The notes under the pieces are model-generated. The model was not told the origin of the DNA. It worked only from the letters and a program-made list of their open reading frames with translations, and searched no databases. Shown in pieces: positions 9,601 to 19,439 of a stretch of DNA of 64,000 bases. The position numbers and the translations under genes were made by a program. Source of the DNA: Mastigamoeba balamuthi. Taxonomy: Eukaryota > Evosea > Mastigamoebida > Mastigamoebidae. The DNA is taken from the NCBI GenBank assembly GCA_902651635.1, contig CACRSC010000015.1:342985-406984 (forward strand), read 5' to 3'. Every line of letters begins with the position of its first letter. The first letter of the stretch is position 1.

Positions 9601-11778
9601 ATGTCTGACGCCGAAATGGACTTGTCCGATGGGGGCTCGGCCGCGGAGCGGTCCGACAGGTCGTCCAGCGAGTCGGGGGAGGACCGCGACGACCGGAGCT
9701 CCGACGAAGACGACGAGGGCGGCGACGAATCCGACGGCAGCAGCGGCAGCAGCTCGTCGTCGGCCAGCGGCCCCGACGACGACGAGGACGAGGACGACGA
9801 GAACAAGGACCGCACCGACGCGGGCGCCGACGCCGTGGAGAACCACACGCTCTACATCCGCAACACGCCGCTCGACGACGTCAACGTGTCGGACACGAAC
9901 ATCCTGCTGCCTCAGGTCCCCTTCCCCCCCCCACCACACACATATCGTTTCCTAGATATCTTTGTCCCGTTTGTATCTCCCCTGTCCTGAGGGGACCGCC
10001 TCGCTCGCCATACGCATACTCCCTACACCGCTCAGCCTGTGTGGACCAGCGCGATCCCGAGAGGTGCAGGCTGCATCGGGAGGCCCTGCGCTGCATGTTT
10101 GCTTCGGTGGCTCACTCTGCCCCCGATGTGTGCGCACTCGCAGATCGCGGAGCACCTGAGGTCCAACGACGACGAGGAGGTGCTGCTCGCCCTGAGGGCC
10201 GTCCGCCGCATGCTGTCCGCAGGTGCCGCTTGCAGCGATGCGAGCCCACCCTCCTCCCCCTGGGCCAGCGGATCGCTTGGGCAGCTGCCCACCGGCTGCT
10301 GGATTGCGTTGGGTGCCCACTCAACGCGTTCGCTCGCCCCTCCCCCTCCCCCCCGTCGCCTGGCGCAGACAAGGCACCGCCGATCGGCGAGATCATCGCG
10401 CTCGGGGTGGTCCCCATCTTCGTGAAGCTCTCGGGGCGGTCGGGGAACAAGCGCCTGCAGTGCGAGGCCGCCTGGTGTGTGACCAACATCGCCTCGGGCA
10501 CCGAGCACCAGACACGCGTGAGTGCTGCCCCTACTCCCCCTTGTCTCAGCTCCCAGACTCCCTGCAACGGACCGAGCGTCTCACTGGACCGCCAGTCTGT
10601 CGTGGAGGCCGGGGCCATCCCTGTGCTGGTGACGATGGTCTGCTCGCCCGACGACGAGCTCTGCGAGCAGGTGCGCAGCAGTTGTGCACGCCACGCTGGC
10701 CAGCAGCCGCCCACGCACTCAACGAGCGATACGCTGTGCTGTGCAGGCGATATGGGCGCTGGGGAACATCACGGGCGACTTCAGGGACCGCGTGCTGGCG
10801 GCGGGCACGATGGAGCCCACGCTCAACGCGCTGCGAACACGCACGTCCAAGACGCTCGTGCGCAACGCGGCGTGGCTCATCTCGCAGATGTGCCGCTCGC
10901 ACGGCGACGAGCCGCACCCCGAGCTGAGCGTCGTCGCGGTGGCGCTGCCCGCGATCGCCGAGGTGCTGGCCAAGCACAAGGACCCCGAGGTGCTCAGCGA
11001 GCTCGCGTGGGCCGTCGCGTGGACGACCGAGGGCGGCGACCCCGCGCGCGTGCAGGCCGTCATCGACACGGGCGTCGTCAAGAGCCTCGTGGCGCACGTC
11101 GACGACCGTGCGTGCAAGGTCCGCCACGCGGTCATCCGCGCGCTGGGCAACATCTCGGCGGGGGGCGAGGCGCACGCCAGCGCCGTCATCAAGGCCGGGG
11201 CCGTCAAGCCGCTGAAGAAGATGGTCACGGACCCCAAGAAGGCGCGCGGCGCGTGCTGGATCTTCGCCAACATGGCCGCGGGGTCGACGAGGAACACGCT
11301 GGAGCTGCGCGAGGCCGGAGTGCTCGACGCCGCGGAGCAGATACTCTCGCGGAGCGTCGACTACGAGGTGCGCAAGGAGGCCCTGTGGTACGTGGCCAAC
11401 TCGTTCGCCGAGGCGCCGTCGTACGTTGCCGAGGAGATACTCGCCAAGCACAGCGGCTCGATCGCCGGCATGCTCAACGGCAGCGACGTGCGCCTGTGCC
11501 GCAAGGCGCTGCTGGGCATCGAGCGCCTGTGCCAGGCGGGGGCGTACCTCAACGTCAACCGCTGCGCCACGGCGCTGTCGAAGATCGGCGTGGACCGGCA
11601 GCTCTCTGTGCTCTGCGACCACTACGACCCCGAGTTTGCACGCAGCGCCAAGAGAGTGTACACACGCTACTTTGCACAGCCGCAGCCCTCGCCGGCAGGC
11701 GTCACAGTTGCCGCCGCAGCAGCGGCTGCAGCTGCTCCGGCACAGTCCAGCGAAGCGCCAACAGCAGCACCGCAGTAG
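9601..11778 (+). CDS. Importin alpha-like ARM-repeat protein lacking an IBB domain
   Basis: Exons 9601-9915, 10144-10222, 10369-10517, 10596-10670 and 10747-11778 give 549 aa. From about aa 105 the protein is an ARM-repeat solenoid with importin-alpha signatures: CEAAWCVTNIASGT, AIWALGNITGD, LVRNAAWLISQMCR, LAWAVAWTTEG, VIRALGNISAGG, ARGACWIFANMAAGS and EALWYVANS, giving the conserved Trp/Asn ladder that binds nuclear localisation signals. The unusual part is the N terminus: residues 1-100 are Asp/Glu/Ser-rich with no arginine/lysine cluster, so the importin-beta-binding domain is missing. The C terminus is Ala/Gln-rich. It could be an NLS receptor that works without importin beta, an assembly chaperone, or a model missing an upstream exon, although the ATG sits just downstream of the shared promoter element. 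Confidence 0.85.
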
Positions 11779-12022
11779 AAGGTCAAAAGAAGTGAAAACA
11801 GCCCCGATTTGTGACTCCTCTGAAAGCACGTGGTTTCGGATAAGCCGGCCAATGGCCCGACCACCGACACGCCGCCACGATCAACACCTCTGGCGCACTG
11901 ATTCATGGCGCACCCCCTGCTGTGGCACTGTGTGCGGTTCCAGTGGGCGTTTTCGGCAATCTGGCTGGGCCACATTGTTTGTGTGACGCGAGTGTTGCAA
12001 CGGGCACCCGCCTCGTCGTCCC

Positions 12023-13507
12023 TCAGAGGAAGAACACAAGGAACAGGACGACAAAGACGAGCAGGACGCCAAAGATCTTGATGATGAGCCAGCGGTTCTT
12101 GCGCATGCTTCTGAGCTGGTTCGACAGGCGCCCGTGCGCCTCCTCGACGTCGATGAGCGCTGTGTCCACGTTGTGGTCGATGCGCTGGAGCATCTCGCCC
12201 TGGTCGGCCACGAGGTGTGCGAGCTGCTGGAAGATGGTCTGCACCTCGCCCAGGTAGCGCTCGATCTGCGTGACGGCCTCGACGCGCGACGCCGTGTACC
12301 TCTGCTCCTGCGCGACGGCCATCTGGGGCATCGCCAGGGCCACCTCGCCGTCCTCCCTGCGTTGGTTGCCCCCCGCGAGCACGCAGAGAACAGAGAGAGT
12401 CAAGAGGGGAGTGGACGGGGGGAGGGTGGAGAGAATACCCGTTAGAATGGCGGTTCCTGAGCCCGTCCACTGCACTGGTGCGTTCGCTCTCGCTTTGTTT
12501 CGCATCGCGCAACGCATCGCAGCAGCCAAAGCAAACACCCTCAGTGGGGGGCGCTGGTTGGTGGGGCGGGGGCGGGTGCAGTGTGCTGCGTACCCTCGGT
12601 CCCTCAGCTGCTGGTACAGCGGCGAATCCACTGCCGCAGGCGCATCGCGTGGACGATCTCTTCAGTTTGTGTTCAATTCCAACAGCAAACAGCAGCAAAG
12701 CAAACGCACAGGCAAAGGAGAGCCCGAAGGAAATCAGGAGGGAAGGGGACAGGAAGAGACAAGGGGAAGAAGCTGGCACGACAGTGAAGGAAATAGGCAG
12801 GCAGATAGATATTGACATGTCCAAGCCGTCTTGGGACGACTGAAAGGGGAGAGGACAGCCGGCAAGGTGGAGAGAGAGATGGAGAGAACAGAAAGAAAGT
12901 GAAGGCAAAGAAAGAAGGAGAGGAGGGGAAGAAGAGAGGGCGGGCACACACGTGATCGCGCCGAGAGGACAGAGGACGACGGGGCGCCGGCGAACTTCTG
13001 CTTGCGCTCCTGCTGCGCCTTGAGGTTCTCCGTGCGCAGCTGCAGCACGTCGCGGAACTGCGCCGTGGCCGCTGCGACCTGCCCCTTGAGGTACGCGACG
13101 ACCGTCTCCGCGTGCCCCGCGTTCTGGCGCTCCGCCGGCCCCGCCTCGGCCTCCCCGCGCAGCTGCTCGAGCTGGGCCGTCAGCCCGCGCACGTCCTCGC
13201 TCACCTCCGCCGTCAGCCGCTGCACCTGCGGCGCCACCGTCTGCTCGCTGAACAGCGACCGCGTCTTGGCCAGCTCCGCCAGCCGCGCGAGCTTCGACGA
13301 CGTGCGCCCGAGGTCGCGGCCCAGCGACGCGGCCATCGAGGCGAAGCGCGTCTGCGGGCGCGAGATCGGGCCCGCGGAGGCCGACAGAAGCGGCGCGCGC
13401 ACAGCGGGGGCCGGCGAGCGCGGGCGGGCGGCCGTCGCGGCGCCGGCGGCGCGGTACGTGTCGGCGAGGGCCTGGAATTCAGAGGTACGGTTGCGCCAGT
13501 CGACCAT
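12023..13507 (-). CDS. STX5: Syntaxin 5 (Sed5) Golgi Qa-SNARE
   Basis: Exons 13507-12952, 12657-12594 and 12356-12023 give 317 aa. The N terminus (DWRNRTSEFQALADTYR) matches the Sly1-binding start of syntaxin 5, followed by the three-helix Habc region with SLGRDLGRTSSKLARLAEL, KTRSLFSE and LRTENLKAQQERKQKF. The SNARE helix near aa 225-290 has the zero-layer Gln in IFQQLAHLVADQGEMLQRID, and a C-terminal anchor (IIKIFGVLLVFVVLFLVFFL) ends the protein. It should drive ER-Golgi and intra-Golgi fusion. The first intron (294 nt) is the longest in the window and the boundaries 12951/12658 are less certain. The gene converges with importin alpha. Core promoter elements lie at 13541-13566. Confidence 0.9.
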
Positions 13508-13540
13508 TTTGACTACCGAAAAATAATGCGTTATCTCCCC

Positions 13541-13566
13541 GCAGATATTTCTGGAATGAATCTCTG
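13541..13566 (-). promoter_or_regulatory. AGATTC...AATATCT element upstream of syntaxin 5
   Basis: Read on the minus strand the order is AGATTCATTCCAGAAATATC, about 35-60 bp before the start codon at 13507. It is a clear instance of the recurrent two-part element. Confidence 0.55.
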
Positions 13567-13629
13567 TTGAGATATCGGGGGGTGGTGTCTCATGTCTCAA
13601 GGGGACACACATCCGTCCTCGGCACGGCT

Positions 13630-14602
13630 TCACATGAGCTTCAGGTGACCCGTGACCTCGTCGACGAGGCTCTTGGGCCCGGGGCCCACAGCGAGCACCG
13701 TCAGGCTGCCCGCAGCGATCTGCGTGCGCCCCGCGTCGGCCACGAGGTACGAGACCAGCCTCTTCTTCCTCGCCGCCTCCTGCAGCTCCAGCCTGCACAG
13801 CCACACACACTCAGCCGTCTGCCCCACCCACTCCCCTCCCTCCCTCCCTCCCTCCCTCCCGGGTGCCGAGCAAGCGAGCACGCACAGCTCGTCCTCCGAC
13901 TGCGCCTTGACGACGATCTTGGCCTGGCCCTGCATAGACCACGCCCTCAGCAGCTCGGGCGCGTTCTGTGGAGGACCACCGCCCGGGGCAGGCAGCCCAG
14001 CCGGTCAGGTGCCACCATGCGTACTGCGGGCAGGAGGGGAGAGGCGGTGCCTTCATGGCGCGCTGGGCAGCGCCCAGGGTGGCGTGGCAGCACTGGGCGG
14101 CGGTCTTGCCGGTGCCCATCTTGAGGTCCACGCGGGCGACGAGGACCATCTTGAGCTCCTCGCCGCGGCGGGGCACAGGGGCCTCGCCCACAGTGTCGTC
14201 GGCCTCGGACGCGGGACCCGCCCTGCGAGAGCGCCCGAAGAGGTACCCGAGCGCAAAGGCGCCNGGACCACCCCCGGGGCAGGCAGCCCAGCCGGTCAGG
14301 TGCCACCATGCGTACTGCGGGCAGGAGGGGAGAGGCGGTGCCTTCATGGCGCGCTGGGCAGCGCCCAGGGTGGCGTGGCAGCACTGGGCGGCGGTCTTGC
14401 CGGTGCCCATCTTGAGGTCCACGCGGGCGACGAGGACCATCTTGAGCTCCTCGCCGCGGCGGGGCACAGGGGCCTCGCCCACAGTGTCGTCGGCCTCGGA
14501 CGCGGGACCCGCCCTGCGAGAGCGCCCGAAGAGGTACCCGAGCGCAAAGGCGCCCGCGACGCCAAGAGAGACGGCGGCGGCTGTGGCGGGAGTGCAGTGC
14601 AT
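13630..14602 (-). CDS. PTH2: Peptidyl-tRNA hydrolase 2
   Basis: Ignoring the duplicated contig overlap, exons 14602-14342, 13965-13886 and 13792-13630 give 167 aa. A hydrophobic N terminus (VSLGVAGAFALGYLFG) suggests an outer-membrane anchor like that of human PTRH2. The catalytic domain has KMVLVARVDLKMGTGKTAAQ, CCHATLGAAQRAMK, APELLRAWSMQGQAKIVVKA, LVADAGRTQIAAGS and VGPGPKSLVDEVTGHLKL, all canonical. The enzyme frees peptides from stalled peptidyl-tRNA. Intron 1 appears to start with GC rather than GT: exon 1 ends ATGAAG and the intron begins GCACCG, which alone joins the two halves in frame and at the family's exact spacing. The N at 14264 and the repeat around it interrupt the gene as printed; 13966-14050 is the intron in one copy. 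Confidence 0.88.
13973..14555. repeat. 291-bp duplication around a single N (assembly join)
   Basis: 13973-14263 and 14265-14555 are almost identical and separated by one N (14264). They repeat exon 1 of the PTH2 gene. Removing one copy gives a normal gene, so this is probably an unmerged contig overlap or two haplotypes laid end to end. Confidence 0.85.
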
Positions 14603-14642
14603 CGCTGGGGAGAGCAACAAAGACCAAAGCCCACAGGCAGGA

Positions 14643-14663
14643 AAAATATCGGTATGAATCTTG
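14643..14663 (-). promoter_or_regulatory. AGATTC...ATATTTTT element upstream of PTH2
   Basis: On the minus strand: AAGATTCATACCGATATTTT, about 40-60 bp before the start codon at 14602. It lies between PTH2 and the stop codon of the CABLES gene at 14693. Confidence 0.5.
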
Positions 14664-14692
14664 GAGGTATCTGCGGCCTCCGCTCCACGGGC

Positions 14693-16658
14693 TTATGAGG
14701 ACGACTCGGAGCTGGATGCCTCGGCTTGCTCCCTCTCGACCTCTTTGAGGAGCCGGTAGTAGTGCTGGTCGACCTGAGTCCATACAGTTTAGCTGCAGGC
14801 TGAGGGGAAAACCAGTTGACTAACCTCCGCGGGCTCGAGGAAGAGCGACAGGCCCACCATCGCAAACACGGGAAACTCGGCCTCGAGCAGCTCCGAGTTT
14901 TCGATCTTGAACACTTTGCAGATGCACTTTTCGACATAACGCGGCGTGAGAGACATCGTGTTCCAAAAGCCCCCGCGGACTCTGCTGCGAGCGCACCTCG
15001 CGGGCCACCTGGAGGGACCTCGTCGTCATGGCCTGGTTGTACTTTACCGCGAGGTACAGGCACACGGCGGCGTGCAGCTTGATCAGGTTCTTCTTCGTGT
15101 GCCCCGAGCGTATGACCCGCTCTATCAGCGCGTGCGCGATGGCCACAGACGACAGCTCCGCGTCCTGCGCATGAAAGCAAGGCCGCGTCAGATGGCTCAT
15201 GCAGGCCGGCTGCTTGCGCACGAATCCCCTGGCAGCCTGGAGGACAAGCCGCTTGGCCTTGCGCAGGCGCGAGAGCGTGACGCCGAACTCATCGATATCG
15301 GGGTGCTTCTGGCGGAACTGCTCGTTGAGCTCGTCCTTGAGCTCCGACGGCTTGACAAACGGCAGCACGGAGCCCTTCCACCCGGCCAGGCGCATGACGA
15401 CGTGGTGCCTCCCCGTCCTCAGGTCCGGGTCGTCCAGCGTCTCCACGGGCACCGCGTCGGCCTCGCCCGCATCCGCCTTCCTGCGCACACGCAGCTCTCA
15501 GCTCAGCTGCGGGCGAGTGAACCCGCAGGGCAACGCAACTGGATCCACGAGGACTTGAGCAGGCCCTTGAACGACGTCGCACGCGAGGACGAGGCGGTCG
15601 GGAACGGCACCCTGGCGTCCTCGAACTCGCTGACAGCGCTGCCCTGGTCCTCGGACGACGAGATCCACGTGTAGGCTTTGCCGTAGACGATCGCGGCCGA
15701 CAGCTCCGACGCGTCCTCGATCTCGAGCGGCACCCCCTTGCGCGCCGCCGCGGGCCCGCACGCCGACGCGGCCACCGGAAGCGCCTCGTTGGACGTCGCC
15801 AGCGCGCGCTCGTCCGTGGGGGCCTCGCGCACGGGCCGGAACCTGAACGAGCTGACGCCCATCAGCGAGCCGCCCGCCATCATGAACACCCTGCGGCGCC
15901 TCTTCCTCCGCTCCGACTTGCTCACAAACTCGTCCCTGCGGGGAGTTGGCCCGCCCGGCGTCAGTCGCNTCCGCTCCGACTTGCTCACAAACTCGTCCCT
16001 GCGGGGAGTTGGCCCGCCCGGCGTCAGTCGCCCAGAGCACAGCGGCAGGCGCAAGCGGGGTGGCGCACAGGCAGGCCTCGCCCTTCCTCGGGGTCAGCGA
16101 CGTGTGGCCCGCGTGCCCCGCCAGGGCGCTCGGCGACCTGGGCCCGAGCCTCAGCGGCGACGCTGCCGACGACGCGGCCGACGACACCACGGGGTCCACC
16201 GCGATGGCCAGCGGCGCCGTCAGCGACGCGCTGTTGCTCTGCTGCGCGCCCCCGGCGCCCGGCACGGCCATCGCCGCCGTCGCCGACTGCGACAGCATGC
16301 GCGCGCGGGTGGGCGTCCCCGCGAGGCCCGGCGCGCGGCGCGTCTCGTCGGGGGTGCCCAGTTGGATGTTGCGCAGGAACCCGATCGCCTCGCTGTGCGC
16401 CGCGTGGTGTGCCCTGCTGTCGCCCTCGGCGCTCGCCCGGGTGCGCCTCTCGCCGTGGGCCGCGGGGAGGGACAGCGATGGGACCGTGGGGTGGGGGCGG
16501 TGCAGCCCGGGCGGCGTCGCGTTGTCGACGCTGCGCCGGACGGTGAAGCGGTGCGGTGGGCTCGCCACGGCCGGCACGTCGTCCGCGGGGCCGGGCGAGC
16601 GCCCCAGAGAGATGTTCGACAGGAAGGAGAACGCGGCTTGCTTTGTCTCCTCGGCCAT
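14693..16658 (-). CDS. CABLES: CABLES homologue (cyclin-box CDK/Abl adaptor)
   Basis: Exons 16658-16069, 15935-15540, 15480-15222, 15164-14997, 14926-14825 and 14773-14693 give 531 aa once the N-flanked duplication at 15969 is collapsed. The start (MAEETKQAAFSFLSNISLG) and a second FLRNIQLG copy match the N-terminal signature of animal CABLES proteins. After a disordered region come RRRRVFMMAGGSLMG (like the CABLES NGRIVLISGRRS strand) and the cyclin-box half: LDDPDLRTGRHHVVM, FVKPSELKDELNEQF, VTLSRLRKAKRLV, VAIAHALIERVI, LHAAVCLYLAVKYN and ELLEAEFPVFAMVGLSLF, in the right order and spacing, ending HYYRLL. CABLES links CDKs to tyrosine kinases and to degradation in animals; the role here is unknown. 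The 57-nt intron 15165-15221 would not break the frame if retained. Acceptor 14927 was chosen by alignment length. Confidence 0.85.
15907..16031. repeat. 62-bp duplication around a single N (assembly join)
   Basis: 15907-15968 and 15970-16031 are the same sequence on either side of one N (15969). The copies span the acceptor and start of exon 2 of the CABLES gene. Third example of this pattern. Confidence 0.8.
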
Positions 16659-16713
16659 CGCCACCGACCGGCAAGAGACCCCCGCTTGACGCGAGCGAGA
16701 GATTGAGGGCCGT

Positions 16714-16738
16714 GATATCAAGCAAAAATATCATCCAA
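16714..16738 (-). promoter_or_regulatory. Paired GATATC/AAATATC element upstream of CABLES
   Basis: Minus-strand reading is TTGGATGATATTTTTGCTTG followed at once by ATATC, 55-80 bp before the start at 16658. The AGATTC half is replaced by TTGGATG here. Confidence 0.4.
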
Positions 16739-16794
16739 GAGTATATCTTCAGTTCCAGAGACCACCCGAGCCACAAGTTCTGTGATCCTAATCG

Positions 16795-19145
16795 CTACTC
16801 GACTACATAGAAGGTGCTCTGAACAGCCGATCCAGGCGAGAACATGAAGGCCGAGAGTCGCCCAGCCGCAGCGGGCTTGGCCTGCGGCGTCGCTGGGGCC
16901 GGCGACGAGGACCTGCCAGAGGACACGGCCGAAGCCGCCGCCCCCGCGGAAGAAGTCGTCCCCGACGACGCCGGTGACACCTGGCAGTCGTCCTGCTCGT
17001 TGCTGTCGCAGCGGAAGAGGAACTGGTCGAGCGATGGCCTGCGGCCGGCCTGCATCGTCAGCCTCTTGGCCGCGGTGAACGGCGAGTGGTAGGCGGGCTT
17101 CTCGGGCTCGCCGTCCTGCATCTCCTCCTCGTCATCGTCGAGGTTGATGACGCCTGTCGACACCGCGCCCTCCGACACCGGAGGATCGCCGCAGTCGAGC
17201 TCCACCGTGTCTCCTGCATCGGGCTCGTCCTTCGGGCTGGAGCTGCGCTCCTCGGGTTTGCCATCGTCAGCGGTCGCCTCTTCACAGGGGCGCTCGTCCT
17301 GCTCCCGCTGGCCCAGGACAACGTACTCGACGGGTTGGCAAGCGGTATCCGGCTTCAAGTACTGTGCATCGCGCGACATCCTGTCGAAAAACCGGCTGCG
17401 CACGACCACGGGCAGGTCCTTGCCTGTCTCTTGGGCCAAGTCTTCCCCGGGTTCCATTTCCTCGTCGGCTCTCCTCCGCTTCTGAGGCGGCTCGCTCATC
17501 GGGGTTCCCGAAGCCGAGGCCGTGGATCTCGGAGGCCGGAAGGGCTTGCGTGCGCTCGACTTCCCCTTTGGCGTGGTGACTGCAAGTCAAATGAGTAGAG
17601 GTGTTGCGCGCTGCAGCATACGCAGATACGGGGAGGTTGTTGAGCGTGCAACAGGCAGAGCGTGCGGGTCCGCTGGCGGCTTCCCTGGCGTCCCGGGGCC
17701 TGCCTCTGAAAGTTTCTTTAGCAGAGACGAGGCTGAGGAGCGCACTGAAGTAGTTGACCAGGGTGTTGCGCTGCGACGGGGTGTGTGTTGGCGTGAATCT
17801 CTTGGTCGGAGATGGCGCCGTCAGACAGTGCTGTATTGGCTTCGGCAGTGCAAACAGCTTGTTGGTGACTGGGTCCATGTCCCCGTGCGCAATTGCCTGT
17901 GCAATCTCCGGTGGCAGTGGTGCACCAGCGACCGCTGCGGCTATCTCTGCGTCCTCAGCGGTCTCTGGCGGCGTCAGCGGGACCGCCAGCTGCGACCTCG
18001 GGTCGAAAACGATTTGATGCTGGAAAGTGAGCATTGCCTCCCTGAAGGTGGCCTCGTAGCCCAGCGGGAAGCTGATGTTTTGCTCCAGGGCAGAGGCCCT
18101 AATCGCGCGGATGGGGTCTCCGTGCTTCTTGATCATCTTCACAGCCGTTCGCAGCCCGACGCCCTTGGGCGCCTTTGCGTAGTCGCAGCCAGACAGAATG
18201 CACACCGATCGCAGCAACTCCACAGAGTTGACCGCGTCTCCCAGCTGGTCCTCGCAGTTGCGGAGCAAGTCCGCATCAAAGAGGCGCCCATCGCCGTTCT
18301 TCTCGAGCTTGAACATAACCTGAGCACGAGTGAGGGACGAGGGTGCAACAAACACTCCGAGACCTTGCGGACACCGTAGGGGACGAGGTCGCTGTCCTCG
18401 GTGATCACAAAGTCCACGATGCCGTTCAGTGCCAGGTACGCCAGCTGCGCGTCTGCCTCGTAGGGCGCCACGACGTACTCGATCTGCATCTCCCGCAGGA
18501 TCTGGGGTGCCATCGTTGCGATGAGTTGCTGCTGCATGTCCCATACACGCTGCACACCATAACGAACTCGCGGGCAAGCTGCGGGGTGATATCCACGGCC
18601 TTCTGGAAGTGTCCTGTTGCCTTCGCGCGGTCACCTTCCCTAAGGCATTGCATCCCCTTGGCCATCTCCTCGTCCCTCCTCCTGCAAGCGACGCCGATCG
18701 AATCCAGATATAATTAGTGTCTGCACTGTAAAGATAGGGCAGGACTTCAGGAATTGGTGGGGACAGCTGTTGGAAATCAAGTAAGGGGCGCAGTTTTTGG
18801 CGCCAAAGAGGTACACCGGGGCACTAAAACCACCACACAGCGCCCATTGAGACGGTTCGCGCACGTCCTGCGGTCGACCTCGGTGAGGCGCTTGGCGGGC
18901 AGCGGGGCGCCGTCCAGGACCACGAAGGGGACCACGCCGTAGTGCCTGAGCAGCCCGAGCATGAACTTGACAAACGACTGCCACCGCGTCGTGGGCGTGC
19001 CAGTGCACAGCTCCAGCGAGCACGAGAAAACCGCGCGGTGCAGCCAGCAGTAGCCGTCTACGGCGGCGCGCTGCCCCTTGAGCTCCGAGAGGTGGGCGTC
19101 GCGCGTCGCATTCTCGAGGAGGGGGAGGAGGCCTTGGATGCCCAT
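16795..19145 (-). CDS. EXO1: Exonuclease 1 (XPG/Rad2-family 5' nuclease)
   Basis: Exons 19145-18865, 18681-18558, 18501-18364, 18319-17746 and 17579-16795 give 633 aa. The start is diagnostic ([16 protein letters not shown]). The metal-binding acidic residues are all in place: [47 protein letters not shown] and [17 protein letters not shown], the last leading into the helix-two-turn-helix that binds duplex DNA. The middle ([16 protein letters not shown]) matches the EXO1-specific region. The C-terminal 330 residues are disordered, with an acidic patch ([10 protein letters not shown]) and SP sites, as expected for mismatch-repair partners; a short SLDQFLF motif may be a PCNA or MutL contact. 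It resects 5' ends in mismatch repair and recombination. The splice joining aa VM to IL was picked because it reproduces the Exo1 spacing exactly. Confidence 0.92.
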
Positions 19146-19439
19146 GCGTCCCCGCGCGGTGCCGGTTTTTCTCCGTCTAATTGGGATTCACATATCTCTC
19201 CCCCACCGCTGGATATTTACCCCTAGGTATCAGGAACTGGACAGTCACGGCATTTCCATGAGAGTGGCGAAGAAATCACGGCGAGATTACACACTGAGGG
19301 GCTCTTGTTACACTCCGATAGTCGATTGCCAACCTTCCACTCGCTGCCTCAAGGGATCACTGGGAGCAGATGCGTGCCGTTGTGGCTGTGTGATACATGC
19401 GTTTGAACGCATTGAGGTTCATCCGCTCTGCACGGCTTG

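Noticed and set aside
12158-12300. Frameshift in syntaxin 5
   Set aside because: The differing frames are explained by two GT-AG introns, and the exons sum to one frame.
13973-14555. Tandem gene duplication of PTH2
   Set aside because: The copies abut a single N and repeat only part of exon 1; two more N joins show the same pattern.
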